Assembly (NCBI GenBank): GCA_913019905.1
Contig: CAJVZD010000006.1
Location: 120,606 to 184,605, forward strand
DNA length: 64,000 nucleotides
Source of the DNA: an uncultured Cellvibrionales bacterium
Lineage (GTDB): Bacteria > Pseudomonadota > Gammaproteobacteria > Pseudomonadales > Dasaniaceae
Direction: 5' to 3'
In this document: piece by piece, positions 18,205-26,856 of the stretch
Position numbering within the stretch: the first letter of the stretch is position 1
Layout: every line of letters starts with the position of its first letter
Position numbers and translations under genes: made by a program
Notes under the pieces: model-generated
What the model saw: the letters and a program-made list of their open reading frames with translations, nothing else
Databases searched by the model: none
What the model was told of the DNA's origin: nothing

Positions 18205-18678
18205 ATGAAAACCTTAGCAATATTAGTAGTCACATTCTCAATCTTTCTATCAACTGGCTGTTCTACGCTGCCCTCGCCGGAGGAAATGAAGGTCGAAGCT
18301 GCAAGCTTTGAATTGCCAAAACTCCCCGAGATGGGTAAGGCTATCGTGTATGTTGTTCGTCCGGCTAGTCTTGGTGCATTGATTCGTTTCAATGTATTTG
18401 TTGACGATAAACTCCCGGAGTCCGAGATGGGTTATACAAGAGGCAGCCAATATATCTATTTCAATTTAGAGCCGGGGTCCCATCAAATACTATCTAAGGC
18501 GGAAAATTGGGCTGAAACAAACGTTGAAACGAGCGCAGGCGATGTTGTTTTTATTCAACAGGAACCCAGCATGGGCATTTTTCTGGCGAGAAATTCCTTG
18601 CTGAGGTTACAAGGCTACGAAGGAAGGTATCATGTCAAACACCTAGGTCTCGGTACCATTAAGAAGGTCGATAAGTAG
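18205..18678 (+). CDS. DUF2846-like lipoprotein
   Basis: A 157-residue protein with a lipoprotein signal peptide (hydrophobic core, lipobox LSTGC, Cys about residue 19). The mature domain begins with KAIVYVVRPASLGALIRFNVFVDD, then a SQYIYFNLEPGSHQI turn and DVVFIQQE. That is the beta-rich pattern of DUF2846 lipoproteins. The function is unknown. It appears monocistronic. Confidence 0.75.
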   Translation: MKTLAILVVTFSIFLSTGCSTLPSPEEMKVEAASFELPKLPEMGKAIVYVVRPASLGALIRFNVFVDDKLPESEMGYTRGSQYIYFNLEPGSHQILSKAENWAETNVETSAGDVVFIQQEPSMGIFLARNSLLRLQGYEGRYHVKHLGLGTIKKVDK

Positions 18679-18881
18679 TTGACCTCTTGAGTGGCGGACC
18701 TCTATTGAATTATTTTTCATAATCTTTCGGTCTATTTTCTATCGTGATCGTTTTGGTCACTGGCAGACTCACAGCGTTTCCTTGTGTTTATGTCCGTTTT
18801 ACCGTGTGGGTGTATTGATTTTCCAGAGACACGAAACAGAACTTCTACGAGTATTTCTGAGCGATGAGTCTTTGCATTTTT

Positions 18882-19535
18882 TCATGAAGCCTGATTTGGA
18901 TTATCGGGCAATTCCGTAGTGGCAGTAATTTTATAAGCACATCGCCTTGCTCCTTCAATAATATGCTCCTCACGCTGGACCAAGGCATGGCCTTCTAATA
19001 CGGTTTGAAATAAGCGGAGTTCAGATCGACAAAAATTCAGACATTGACTGGCCGCAGCACATATCGGGCAATGGTTCTCCAATAGCCAGAAAGTGGAAGG
19101 ATCGTCCTTCACTATGGTTGCCATATAACCTTCATTCGTACGAAGTTGCGCTAGCAATTTCAGTTTAGCTGCAAGACCGGTTTTATTGGCAAGCGTTTCA
19201 CTGTATAGCTTTAGGGATTCTTGTTCTCGGTGTTCGATCAATTTGTCGAGGCCGCCGTCACCAAAAATAGTTTTGACCGAATCAATTAGCTGGACGGTAA
19301 GTTCTTCATGGCCATTGGCAAAGTGGCTGTTGCTTTTAGTCGTCAGTGACCAGTTGCGGGTCGGGCGTCCCCGGGATGCTTTTTTATCCTCGTGGCTAAC
19401 GTCGCCATCGTCTTCAAGGGCCTGAAGGTGTTGCCGCACACCCATGGTCGTCAAATTCAGCGCTTGAGCAAGGTCTTTCGCTGTCGATGCGCCGTTGGTT
19501 TTGAGTATTTGGATGATCTTTTCATTAGTTTTCAT
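18882..19535 (-). CDS. HTH regulator with C-terminal cysteine cluster (SufR/DeoR-like)
   Basis: A 217-residue protein. The N-terminal winged helix (KIIQILKTNGASTAKDLAQAL, MGVRQHLQALEDDG) resembles the ArsR/DeoR-type HTH of SufR-like proteins. The C-terminal half carries ENHCPICAAASQC, then NFCRSEL, and later RRCAYKI: a C-x2-C-x6-C-x3-C-type cluster that in SufR relatives holds an Fe-S cluster or metal. A redox- or metal-responsive repressor is inferred. It is divergent from an FMN reductase/VOC operon across a 179-bp region full of AAGTAAA-type inverted repeats, which are probably its operators. Confidence 0.8.
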   Translation of the reverse strand: MKTNEKIIQILKTNGASTAKDLAQALNLTTMGVRQHLQALEDDGDVSHEDKKASRGRPTRNWSLTTKSNSHFANGHEELTVQLIDSVKTIFGDGGLDKLIEHREQESLKLYSETLANKTGLAAKLKLLAQLRTNEGYMATIVKDDPSTFWLLENHCPICAAASQCLNFCRSELRLFQTVLEGHALVQREEHIIEGARRCAYKITATTELPDNPNQAS

Positions 19536-19574
19536 TGATTCTCTCCTGCCTCCATTATTGCCAAAATCTTAGTT

Positions 19575-19660
19575 AAGTAAAGTTTTTTGTTTATAAACGC
19601 TTTACTTTTTTATGTAAAGCATTTATCTTACAAATAATAAGTAAACATAAAAATTTACTT
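19575..19660. promoter_or_regulatory. Operator array of AAGTAAA/TTTACTT inverted repeats
   Basis: Three related half-site pairs lie between the divergent genes: AAGTAAAG...CTTTACTT (19575-19582 and 19600-19607), GCTTTAC-N8-GTAAAGC (19599-19620), and AAGTAAA-N8-TTTACTT (19639-19660). The repeated 7-8-7 geometry points to cooperative dimer binding by the SufR-like regulator. Confidence 0.65.
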
Positions 19661-19714
19661 AAGTGTAGGGGCGGCGGAAAAACGACGCGTCCAACAACGT
19701 TTCGGAGGTCTTAA

Positions 19715-20323
19715 ATGAAGTTATTAGTCGTCAGTGGCAGTCAGCGGGTTCAGTCCCAAAGCAATAAAGTGGCAAGCTATTTGGCAGGAGCCGCGCATGA
19801 GTTTAATGAGATGAGCCAATTGGAATTGTGCCGGTATGGATTACCTTTTTGGGATGGTGAGCAGTCGAGCAAATTTGACGAAAGCCATTCTTGGGAAATG
19901 ATTAGCTCTAAATTATCAAGCGCCGATGCAATGATCCTTATTACTCCCGAGTGGGGTGGTATGGCAAGCCCGCTGCTTAAAAATTTCCTATTGATGTGTG
20001 ACTTGCAGGATACCGCTCATAAACCCGCATTGTTAGTGTCCGTGTCCAAAGGCGTTAGCGGTGCGTATCCGATTGCAGAATTGCGAATGAACGCCTTAAA
20101 GAATAATAAGATTGTTGCAATTCCCGACCATCTTATTGTCAGAAATGTAGCGGAAGTGTTAGGTGGTGCAGACATTATTACCGAGCGAGAGAGGAATTTG
20201 AAGGCGCGGATAAATTATAGCTTAAATATGCTGTATCAATACGCCAAAGCCCTAAAGACAATTCGCACTCAACATCAGTCGGAACCTTACCCAAAACAGC
20301 AAGAATATGCCTACGGCATGTAG
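19715..20323 (+). CDS. NADPH-dependent FMN reductase family protein
   Basis: A 202-residue flavodoxin-fold protein. The phosphate-binding loop is SGSQRVQSQSNKVA near the N-terminus, and the PEWGGMASPLLKNFL segment is the flavin-contacting motif of the FMN_red family. These enzymes reduce FMN, quinones or azo/nitro compounds with NAD(P)H. It has GGAGG 8 nt upstream of the ATG. It is the first gene of a three-gene operon with two VOC proteins, divergent from the Cys-cluster regulator, which suggests a redox or electrophile-detoxification role. Confidence 0.85.
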   Translation: MKLLVVSGSQRVQSQSNKVASYLAGAAHEFNEMSQLELCRYGLPFWDGEQSSKFDESHSWEMISSKLSSADAMILITPEWGGMASPLLKNFLLMCDLQDTAHKPALLVSVSKGVSGAYPIAELRMNALKNNKIVAIPDHLIVRNVAEVLGGADIITERERNLKARINYSLNMLYQYAKALKTIRTQHQSEPYPKQQEYAYGM

Positions 20324-20349
20324 TTTAACTTTATATTTGAGGAGATATC

Positions 20350-20763
20350 ATGAATTTAAATCAAGTCACATTACCTGTAGACGATATGAAAGCCGCCACC
20401 GATTTTTATGAAACGCTTGGGTTTATTCTAATAGTTGATACGCCACATTATGCGCGGTTTGAATGTCCGGCGGGTAGCAGTACTTTCTCTCTGTCGCTGA
20501 CAGAAGGTGAATCTCAACACGGGGCGGTTATTTACTTTGAACATGAGAACCTGGACATATGGGTTAAAGCTCTGACTGCAAAAGGCATAGAGTTTGACAC
20601 TGAGCCCACCGATCAGTCGTTTTTGTGGCGGGAAGCAGGCTTGCGCGATCCTTCCGGAAATAAAATTATACTCTATTGGGCAGGAGAAAATCGTCTGAAT
20701 CCGCCCTGGAGAATAAGCCCCAATAGTGCGAACAGTGAGCTGGGCGCACATTCGAAAAATTAA
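20350..20763 (+). CDS. VOC-family (glyoxalase/dioxygenase fold) protein 1
   Basis: A 137-residue single VOC module with paired beta-alpha-beta-beta-beta repeats: NQVTLPVDDMKAATDFYETLGF at the start and GLRDPSGNKIILYWAGE near the end. The usual first metal His of glyoxalases is Gln here (LNQVTLP), so metal binding may be altered. It starts 26 bp after the FMN reductase with GAGGAG as ribosome binding site. The activity is not assignable. Confidence 0.8.
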   Translation: MNLNQVTLPVDDMKAATDFYETLGFILIVDTPHYARFECPAGSSTFSLSLTEGESQHGAVIYFEHENLDIWVKALTAKGIEFDTEPTDQSFLWREAGLRDPSGNKIILYWAGENRLNPPWRISPNSANSELGAHSKN

Positions 20764-20804
20764 ACGGTAGAGACTTAACTTACAGAAATAAAGAGGATAT
20801 TGAC

Positions 20805-21221
20805 ATGCTCCAGTTAGAACACTTAAATTTAGTCGTGAGAAACATCGCTGCGGCTTTAACGTTTTATCAGGCTGCTTTCCCCCATTGGCGTGTTCGGGGC
20901 GGCGGTGAAAATGATTGGTACGGAAAACCAAGGAATTGGCTGCATTTTGGTGATGATTATCAGTATCTTGCGTTTGCCGACAATGGCGTTGAGGAAAATA
21001 GAAACCTAAAAGAGCATCAGGTTGGCTTAGCTCATTTTGCCTTCGTAACTAGTGACATCAATGGTCTGATTGAACGATTAAAAGAGGCTGGTTTCGAGAT
21101 CTCAATCGATGGTGCAGATAATCCCTATCGGAAAAATGTGTATTTTATCGACCCGGATGGTTTCGAAGTCGAGTTCGTTGAATACTTAAGCGACCAGCCG
21201 GAGCTACGAAATCAGTACTGA
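20805..21221 (+). CDS. VOC-family (glyoxalase/dioxygenase fold) protein 2
   Basis: A 138-residue VOC protein with candidate metal ligands in place: His in LEHLNLVV, His in GLAHFAFV, and Glu in FEVEFVEY near the C-terminus. A typical DPDGFEVEF tail follows. Unlike the preceding VOC protein it keeps the metal site, so it may be the catalytic one. It is the last gene before a strong terminator. Confidence 0.85.
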   Translation: MLQLEHLNLVVRNIAAALTFYQAAFPHWRVRGGGENDWYGKPRNWLHFGDDYQYLAFADNGVEENRNLKEHQVGLAHFAFVTSDINGLIERLKEAGFEISIDGADNPYRKNVYFIDPDGFEVEFVEYLSDQPELRNQY

Positions 21222-21322
21222 TGACATTGGTATATGAGAGTGAAGCGGCCTGCGAATTCATTATATGCTGGTATAGAGGGTAGGCAGGTCTTAGACAAAT
21301 TCGAGAAGTGATGCCTGCAAAA

Positions 21323-21353
21323 GAAAAAGCCCCGCTTTAAGTGGGGCTTTTTC
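21323..21353. terminator. Bidirectional Rho-independent terminator
   Basis: A perfect 11-bp stem, GAAAAAGCCCC paired with GGGGCTTTTTC, around a 9-nt loop, with U-rich tails in both directions. It serves the VOC operon on the plus strand and the convergent alpha/beta hydrolase on the minus strand. Confidence 0.9.
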
Positions 21354-21433
21354 TATTCTTTGGTGAATAAATGGATGTTAGTTTTCTACGTGGGCTACTA
21401 AAGCTAATCAGTTATTTTCAATAGAGAGCTTAG

Positions 21434-22735
21434 TTATTGCCCAGCCTCCCTGTGCTCAAGTTTGAGACCGATGGCAGTTCCCTTTGCAAATCCCTTCCAA
21501 TAGCTGTGTTTCTTGGTTTTTTTGCCCGCTGCAACTGAATAGATTCCGTTGCGTGATTCAGGGACCAAATCCAGCCATGATTGGCTTTCTGCATTACCTT
21601 TGAGGTGTAAATCGAGAAAAGCTGTTATGAAATGGTCCATGATATTGTTCATCCTGCGATTATCCCAAACAGGGTCCGTGTAGTGACTCGCTCCGGTTTT
21701 ATCGTCATTATTGGCAATTTCCAGTGGCATTGGAATGGGGGCGCCCGCGCTGTGACCTGCGTTAATAAAAGTTAATAAATACCGATCGCTGTTGGTGGCG
21801 TTGTCATAGATGGTACGAACACCGTCTTCATAGCCCGCGACCTTGTCTAAGCTTCCGGCAACATAAAGGGTTGGGGTAGTGACTCCACGTAAGTCATTCT
21901 TTTTCCACATGCCCGCAGCCATACCCCAGGGGGCGATCGCCACACCCGCTTTAATTCTGGAGTCGAGGTTTTTTTTAAAATCCGGGTTGTCGAATGTGTG
22001 CTGAAGTAACATTTTGTTGGGTGGAGCAATGGGTAGAGCAGCGACGTCCGTGTTATATCCGCCTCCCAGATTGTTCATTAGACCATAGCCGCCCATTGAG
22101 AACCCGACCACCGCCGTTAGACTGGTGTTTAACGAGCCCGCCAAAAAACTGCTCGAATCACCATTCATTGTGTCTATTTGGTTCAGGACAAAACGTTGGT
22201 CCAGGGCGCGGTTATAGAGGGTACTGGAAAACGCCTGCTGGTCTTCATAGGTGCTATCCGTATGGTCAATCGAAACAACAACGTAACCTTTGCTCGCCAG
22301 GTTTTCACCTAAATGACTTAAGAGATAACGGTTACCAGGATAACCGTGTGAGATGATAACCAGTGGGTAGGGTATAGCTGTTGCTAAAATGTTAGCTTCT
22401 CGGACTGCCTTGCCATATAGAGTGGCTTTAACCGCTGTATTTCTTGTTGTCGACGTGTATTGGCCACCGGGTTGCTGTCCTTCTTGTAATTGTGCGGGAT
22501 ACCATATCTCGACAGTGAGGCTTCGATCGTAGTAAGCCGTTGCCTCTCCCGACCTCGTATTTAAGATGTCAGGACGATTTTGGTCGATCACCGTCATCGT
22601 GCGGACGCCGATATTTAGCTCGCCAAAATTGGCGAGCTCAGGGGCGTCGTGACGGACGGTGTCTATGCGATTACCTTGAGCATTTGCGAATATGGAAAAC
22701 GAAGCGATTAATAGCAATTGACAAAATCTGTTCAT
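21434..22735 (-). CDS. Secreted alpha/beta hydrolase (PAF-acetylhydrolase/dienelactone-hydrolase-like)
   Basis: A 433-residue protein with a signal peptide (residues 1-19, ending FANAQG). It has the strand-loop YPLVIISHGYPGNR, a nucleophile elbow GFSMGGYG, and the later acid/base region TPTLYVAGSLDKVAGYED and NAGHSAG. The SVEIWYPA entry (LTVEIWYPAQL) is typical of PAF-acetylhydrolase-like periplasmic hydrolases. It would hydrolyse ester substrates outside the cytoplasm; the substrate is unknown. It is monocistronic and ends at the shared terminator. Confidence 0.85.
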   Translation of the reverse strand: MNRFCQLLLIASFSIFANAQGNRIDTVRHDAPELANFGELNIGVRTMTVIDQNRPDILNTRSGEATAYYDRSLTVEIWYPAQLQEGQQPGGQYTSTTRNTAVKATLYGKAVREANILATAIPYPLVIISHGYPGNRYLLSHLGENLASKGYVVVSIDHTDSTYEDQQAFSSTLYNRALDQRFVLNQIDTMNGDSSSFLAGSLNTSLTAVVGFSMGGYGLMNNLGGGYNTDVAALPIAPPNKMLLQHTFDNPDFKKNLDSRIKAGVAIAPWGMAAGMWKKNDLRGVTTPTLYVAGSLDKVAGYEDGVRTIYDNATNSDRYLLTFINAGHSAGAPIPMPLEIANNDDKTGASHYTDPVWDNRRMNNIMDHFITAFLDLHLKGNAESQSWLDLVPESRNGIYSVAAGKKTKKHSYWKGFAKGTAIGLKLEHREAGQ

Positions 22736-23191
22736 GCGATACGACCCTAATTATCTCGTCTGTTGTTGGCAAGTCACAGTGTACAACAGGACAGGGCGTT
22801 TGCCAGTGCAATATCGGTAACCGCGCAAGATCTGTATGCCGAGAATGTTGTGATGCGCAATTGAACAGATGCTGTTCGACGCGATGGCAAGTCACTTGCT
22901 GCTACCACTACATATACCCTCATTGCCAAATCTATAACGGCACAATAAAGGGTCGTTTTGCTTCACCCGTTTTGGATGAACGTGATACGTCTGCGTTAAG
23001 CGTCGGTCGGTTTCCGTCGTATTTTGGTGCGTTGTCGTAATCTTTTGGTGCGTTATGTGTAGTGTCTGCGCGCTGCTTTCGCAGTGAGGATGGCAGCCAT
23101 GCGGAAAAAATGTTCAGCCCTGCGCGATTTTGGAAGTATGGCTCATATATTGCTTAGACCGTGTCAATTACAGCGAATAGGGTTCTGGAAT
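22736..23191. other. Intergenic region between divergent hydrolase and NarK-like gene
   Basis: No supported gene. ORF-track entries here have unusual composition and no signals. It must contain both divergent promoters; no clear -35/-10 pair or palindrome was picked out. Confidence 0.4.
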
Positions 23192-24670
23192 ATGTCGGTC
23201 GATAAGTTTAAAGTCTTCAATTTGCAGGATGAGCGAGTTAAGACGCTGCATTTTTCGTGGATCGCATTTTTTATTACGTTTTTCATGTGGTTTTGCCATG
23301 CGTCATTAATGCCTTACATACAAGATACTTTCGGCTTGTCTAATGCAGAGGCGAAGGCATTACTGTTCCTAAATGTCGCTTTGACTATTCCAGCCCGTGT
23401 CTGGGTGGGCTCTTTGGTTGACAAATATGGGCCGCGCCGCATGTACAGTGGACTCCTTGCTGTGTCCGGTGTCATTTGTATTGCTTTTTCGGCCGCACAA
23501 AACTATGAACAGCTGGCGGCGGCGCGATTTCTTTTGGGATTTTCGGGTGCCGGCTTTGTTATTGGTATACGCCTTGTTACGGAGTGGTTCCCTGCAAGCC
23601 AAGCCGGTGGCGCTCAGGGAATTTACGGGGGCTGGGGAAACTTTGGTGCTGCGGTCGCCAATTTCGTATTGCCGGTAATGACCGTATATTTCGCGGCTAT
23701 CATGACTGATGGCTGGCGCGGTGCAGTGGCTGTTGCCGGTGTCATTTCCATTATCTATTCTGTTATTTTTTACATCAATGTGCGTAATACTCCCAGAGGT
23801 GCAACGTATTTTTCACCGAAAAAACTGGGCCCGATGGAAGTTACAAGCCGAGGAGATTTTATCCTATTCATGGTGATGACTGCGCCGATTTTTATTGCGA
23901 TGGCGATCATTTGTTGGCGCCTATCACCAGCTGGAGTAGCACTTCTATCAGAGTCTGTCACCTATGCAATTTGGGTTTGTTTGGGGCTATGGTTTGTCGT
24001 TAGTATGTACAATAGCTTTCTCTTTAATCGCGATAACCTAAGTAATAGCGTAGCAAAAATACATCGTTACAAATTTAAGCAAGTGGCGATGTTGGATCTT
24101 GCCTATGCGGTCACGTTCGGTTCGGAGGTGGCGATAGTTTCCACGTTACCGCTATTATTTGTTACCGAATATGGTTATACACCATCAAAGGCAGCTCTGT
24201 TGGCCGGTATTTTTATGGCAATGAACCTAATCGCGCGTCCTGGCGGAGGGTATTTGAGCGATATTTACGGGCGCAAGAAAACGCTATTAATGACGGTTAT
24301 CGGTTCTGCTATTGGTTATTTGGGTCTTAGTCTTATGACACCGAACTGGGAGTTTTGGCACATTGTTGTTGTCGTTGTGTTCTGTTCATTCTTCGTGCAA
24401 GCCGGTGCGGGTGCAACTTTTGGTGTGGTTCCAACGATTAAACGTCGATTGACTGGCCAGATCGCGGGTATGACAGGATCTTATGGCAATGTGGGTGCGG
24501 CGTCGTTTTTACTCGTGAATTCCTTTTACGAATCCTCCGTTTTCTTTTTTGTAATGTCTGCCAGTTGTTTCGTTGTATTCGGGCTACTGCAGATGTTTTT
24601 GGAAGAGCCTAAAGGACAAATTGCAGAAATAGATGAAGACGGTTCGGTTGTTTTAATCGATGTGGGCTAA
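23192..24670 (+). CDS. NarK-type nitrate/nitrite transporter (MFS, NNP family)
   Basis: About 492 residues from the ATG at 23192 (MSVDKFKVFNLQDERVK). The longer ORF start adds a 36-residue non-homologous extension. It has twelve membrane segments. Nitrate-signature-like motifs are present in both halves: GIYGGWGNFGAAV in helix 5 and MTGSYGNVGAASF in helix 11. It also has the MFS loop DKYGPRR and the second-half DIYGRKK. Nitrate or nitrite uptake or exchange is expected. No nitrate or nitrite reductase gene lies in the window, so it is an orphan transporter here. A terminator hairpin follows. Confidence 0.82.
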   Translation: MSVDKFKVFNLQDERVKTLHFSWIAFFITFFMWFCHASLMPYIQDTFGLSNAEAKALLFLNVALTIPARVWVGSLVDKYGPRRMYSGLLAVSGVICIAFSAAQNYEQLAAARFLLGFSGAGFVIGIRLVTEWFPASQAGGAQGIYGGWGNFGAAVANFVLPVMTVYFAAIMTDGWRGAVAVAGVISIIYSVIFYINVRNTPRGATYFSPKKLGPMEVTSRGDFILFMVMTAPIFIAMAIICWRLSPAGVALLSESVTYAIWVCLGLWFVVSMYNSFLFNRDNLSNSVAKIHRYKFKQVAMLDLAYAVTFGSEVAIVSTLPLLFVTEYGYTPSKAALLAGIFMAMNLIARPGGGYLSDIYGRKKTLLMTVIGSAIGYLGLSLMTPNWEFWHIVVVVVFCSFFVQAGAGATFGVVPTIKRRLTGQIAGMTGSYGNVGAASFLLVNSFYESSVFFFVMSASCFVVFGLLQMFLEEPKGQIAEIDEDGSVVLIDVG

Positions 24671-24734
24671 CGACGAATCGGTTGGGGACATGCTGTCAAT
24701 GAACGTATAGCCCTTTAGATTTAAGGTAAACTAA

Positions 24735-24760
24735 AAAAGCCCCGCATGTACGAGGCTTTT
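24735..24760 (+). terminator. Rho-independent terminator after the NarK-like gene
   Basis: Stem AAAAGCC paired with GGCTTTT with a 12-nt loop that can pair further (CG/CG). T-rich sequence follows. It could also serve the convergent small gene at 24840-25127. Confidence 0.7.
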
Positions 24761-24839
24761 GTAATAATATTTTGTCGGGCGTGCAGGAGAAAGCATCTGA
24801 AAAAATCACATTGTGATATTAGTGCCTTCCCGGTCTCTA

Positions 24840-25127
24840 CTAGCTATTTGCCATTCGTTCTTTATAGGTTCGAACAGCGACATTAAACTCTTTGCCGACT
24901 CTCTTCATGGCTTTGACCATCCGGTTGTGAGCTTTGTCACTTGAAACGCATTCCAGATAAGTATTTGCTGCAGAAAGATACGCCTTAACATCATTCTTTG
25001 CTTTAACCATTTGTGCTGTAACGGCTGTAGCGGCATCCGGAAGTACCGGTGCATCGGGTTTAGAGCACGCGTGGGTCATGCCAGAAAACAGAACAGTAGA
25101 TAATACGATAGCAGTAACTTTAATCAT
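24840..25127 (-). CDS. Small periplasmic protein of unknown function
   Basis: A 95-residue protein with a signal peptide (IKVTAIVLSTVLFSGMTHA) and two Cys in the mature part (ACSKPD and YLECVSS), possibly a disulfide. The remainder is helical and basic (NRMVKAMKRVGKEFNVAVRTYKER). The ribosome binding site GAGGAA is 7 nt from the ATG. Similar short proteins occur in marine Gammaproteobacteria, but I cannot name a family. Confidence 0.7.
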   Translation of the reverse strand: MIKVTAIVLSTVLFSGMTHACSKPDAPVLPDAATAVTAQMVKAKNDVKAYLSAANTYLECVSSDKAHNRMVKAMKRVGKEFNVAVRTYKERMANS

Positions 25128-25752
25128 TGTGTAATTCCTCTTTTATGTCCGTGATCCCACGGTGTCTGCTTATAAAGCAATAAGTGAAGGTGATTCCTAA
25201 GGTTTCACAATAATAATATCACCGAAAATCAAAAAAAAAATAAGGAGGAATACGCGATTTTGTAGGTGTTTTTACCTAAGCGTGGTGGTTTTACGGGCTG
25301 TCTCTAATGATTTTGTGAAAATTTCCCGAATGAATAACAGTAATAACGACTTTTCAGCTTTATTGTTTTTGTTTTGCGCGATTTGAAAGGTGGATGGTCG
25401 GGGAAGTAATGATATCTGATCGAAATATGGGTGGAAGGATGCCTATACGCAACTCCCAACAATCAGCAAACGGCGCGATAACTGATTAGAAACGCCGTTC
25501 GTCAGGTGGTTATTCAGGGCAGTGGTTAAAAACATCTGAATAGTTTTTGGATTAATCCTGATAATTGCGCGGTTCATCTATTGTTGGTCCTCTAGGGAAG
25601 AAACTTGATGAATGGCAGATTGACAATTAACTGAAAATAAAACGACGGGATTTTTGGAGTACCGCGTATAAGTTTTATAGACGAGCAAACGAAGTAATGA
25701 TGAGTTAGGTGTTTGGGCGTTTAAATATCACTCACAACCCAGGGATAAAACC
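25128..25752. other. 625-bp intergenic region with a small hairpin
   Basis: No coding ORF. It contains an A-run (around 25230-25240) and a 7-bp inverted repeat AACGGCG (25469-25475) / CGCCGTT (25493-25499), which might be a weak terminator or RNA structure. The region before 25753 should hold the EF-hand operon promoter, plausibly recognised by the ECF sigma factor encoded in it. Confidence 0.35.
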
Positions 25753-26241
25753 ATGAAAACGAACAATATTGTCAAGATCGCCGCGATCGCTTTCACCGCT
25801 TCGGCTTTAGTTTCGACTGCTTATGCTGAGCGCCACGGGAAGTCTATGTTCGGTCGTATTGATACCGACGGTGACGGTCTTGTTAGTCAGCAAGAATTTC
25901 AAGAGCGAGGCAGCGACAGATTCGAAAAGATGGATACGGACGGTGATGGGACTGTTACACTGGATGAAGTTGACGCCAAAATCGCTGAAAAGATAGCCGA
26001 AAGGCAAACGACAATGGCCGCAAGACAGGAAGAAATGCAGGTCAGGATCAAAGAGAGATTTACCTCCGCAGACCAAAATGAAGACGGAATTGTTACAGAA
26101 GAAGAATTGCAGCTTTCGGAATTCAGTCGTATCGATAGTAATGCCGACGGCTTTTTGTCAAAAGAAGAGTTGAAGGACGCGAGATTAAAGCGAAAAGGCC
26201 ACAGAAAACAGCAACGACGTGAGAAGGGTGGAGCGTCTTAA
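25753..26241 (+). CDS. Periplasmic EF-hand calcium-binding protein
   Basis: A 162-residue protein with a signal peptide (residues 1-25, ending AYAER). It has four EF-hand-type loops: DTDGDGLVSQQE, DTDGDGTVTLDE, DQNEDGIVTEEE and DSNADGFLSKEE. The first two are near-perfect D-x-D-x-D-G loops, the last two more diverged. A helical spacer rich in Glu/Arg separates the pairs, and the C-terminus is strongly basic. It would bind Ca2+ in the periplasm. It stands 39 bp before the sigma-factor gene, making it likely the first gene of a stress-sensing operon. Confidence 0.9.
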   Translation: MKTNNIVKIAAIAFTASALVSTAYAERHGKSMFGRIDTDGDGLVSQQEFQERGSDRFEKMDTDGDGTVTLDEVDAKIAEKIAERQTTMAARQEEMQVRIKERFTSADQNEDGIVTEEELQLSEFSRIDSNADGFLSKEELKDARLKRKGHRKQQRREKGGAS

Positions 26242-26280
26242 TTAGGCTCCACCACGATGAGATATATCTGAGGCGTATTA

Positions 26281-26856
26281 ATGGTCAAGGAGCTGGACCC
26301 GCAAGCGGTCAAAAAGATGCTTGCCGGAAATGCAGATGCATTTCACCAAGTCCTCGACTTCCATATGGAGACGGTTAGTCGTTATGTGCAAAGAATGACG
26401 TACAATAGGGCTGACACCGAGGATATTGTTCAGGAGACTTTTCTTCGGCTTTGGTCAACTCGACACAGGTATGATCCGGCAAAAGCCAAGCTGACGACCT
26501 GGATTCACAAGATTGCCCATAATTTGTGCGTCGATAGTCTGAGGGTGTCCAAGCCGGAGTTAAGGATAATTGAAGAGCCGGCTACTAATGGTCCAGATAG
26601 TGACTATGACCAGCGCTCACAATCGCAAATAGTTGCTCAGGCGCTGTCCCAGTTACCAGAACGGCAGCGAAGTGCTGTTGTCATGTGCCATTATCAAGGG
26701 CTCAGTAATCGAGAGGCTGCCGAGATTATCGATGTATCGATCGATGCATTGGAGTCACTCCTAAGTCGCGGTAGAAAACAGTTGAAGAAAACGCTGGAAG
26801 TTCAAATCAGTCACCCGACTAAGTGGGAACCATTATCGACGGAGAGGATAAAGTGA
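26281..26856 (+). CDS. ECF-type RNA polymerase sigma factor
   Basis: A 191-residue sigma-70 family protein with region 2 (YNRADTEDIVQETFLRLW, KLTTWIHKIAHNLCVD) and region 4 (LPERQRSAVVMCHYQGLSNREAAEII, LSRGRKQLKK). Regions 3 and 1.1 are absent, as in ECF factors. Its TGA overlaps the GTG start of a single-pass membrane protein that fits an anti-sigma factor, followed by a periplasmic metal-sensor-like protein. This gives a sigma/anti-sigma/sensor signalling unit. Target promoters are not known. Confidence 0.93.
   Translation: MVKELDPQAVKKMLAGNADAFHQVLDFHMETVSRYVQRMTYNRADTEDIVQETFLRLWSTRHRYDPAKAKLTTWIHKIAHNLCVDSLRVSKPELRIIEEPATNGPDSDYDQRSQSQIVAQALSQLPERQRSAVVMCHYQGLSNREAAEIIDVSIDALESLLSRGRKQLKKTLEVQISHPTKWEPLSTERIK

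Noticed and set aside
22540-23040. 166-codon plus-strand ORF overlapping the secreted hydrolase start
   Set aside because: Largely antisense to the hydrolase and with Cys/Arg-rich, low-likelihood composition.
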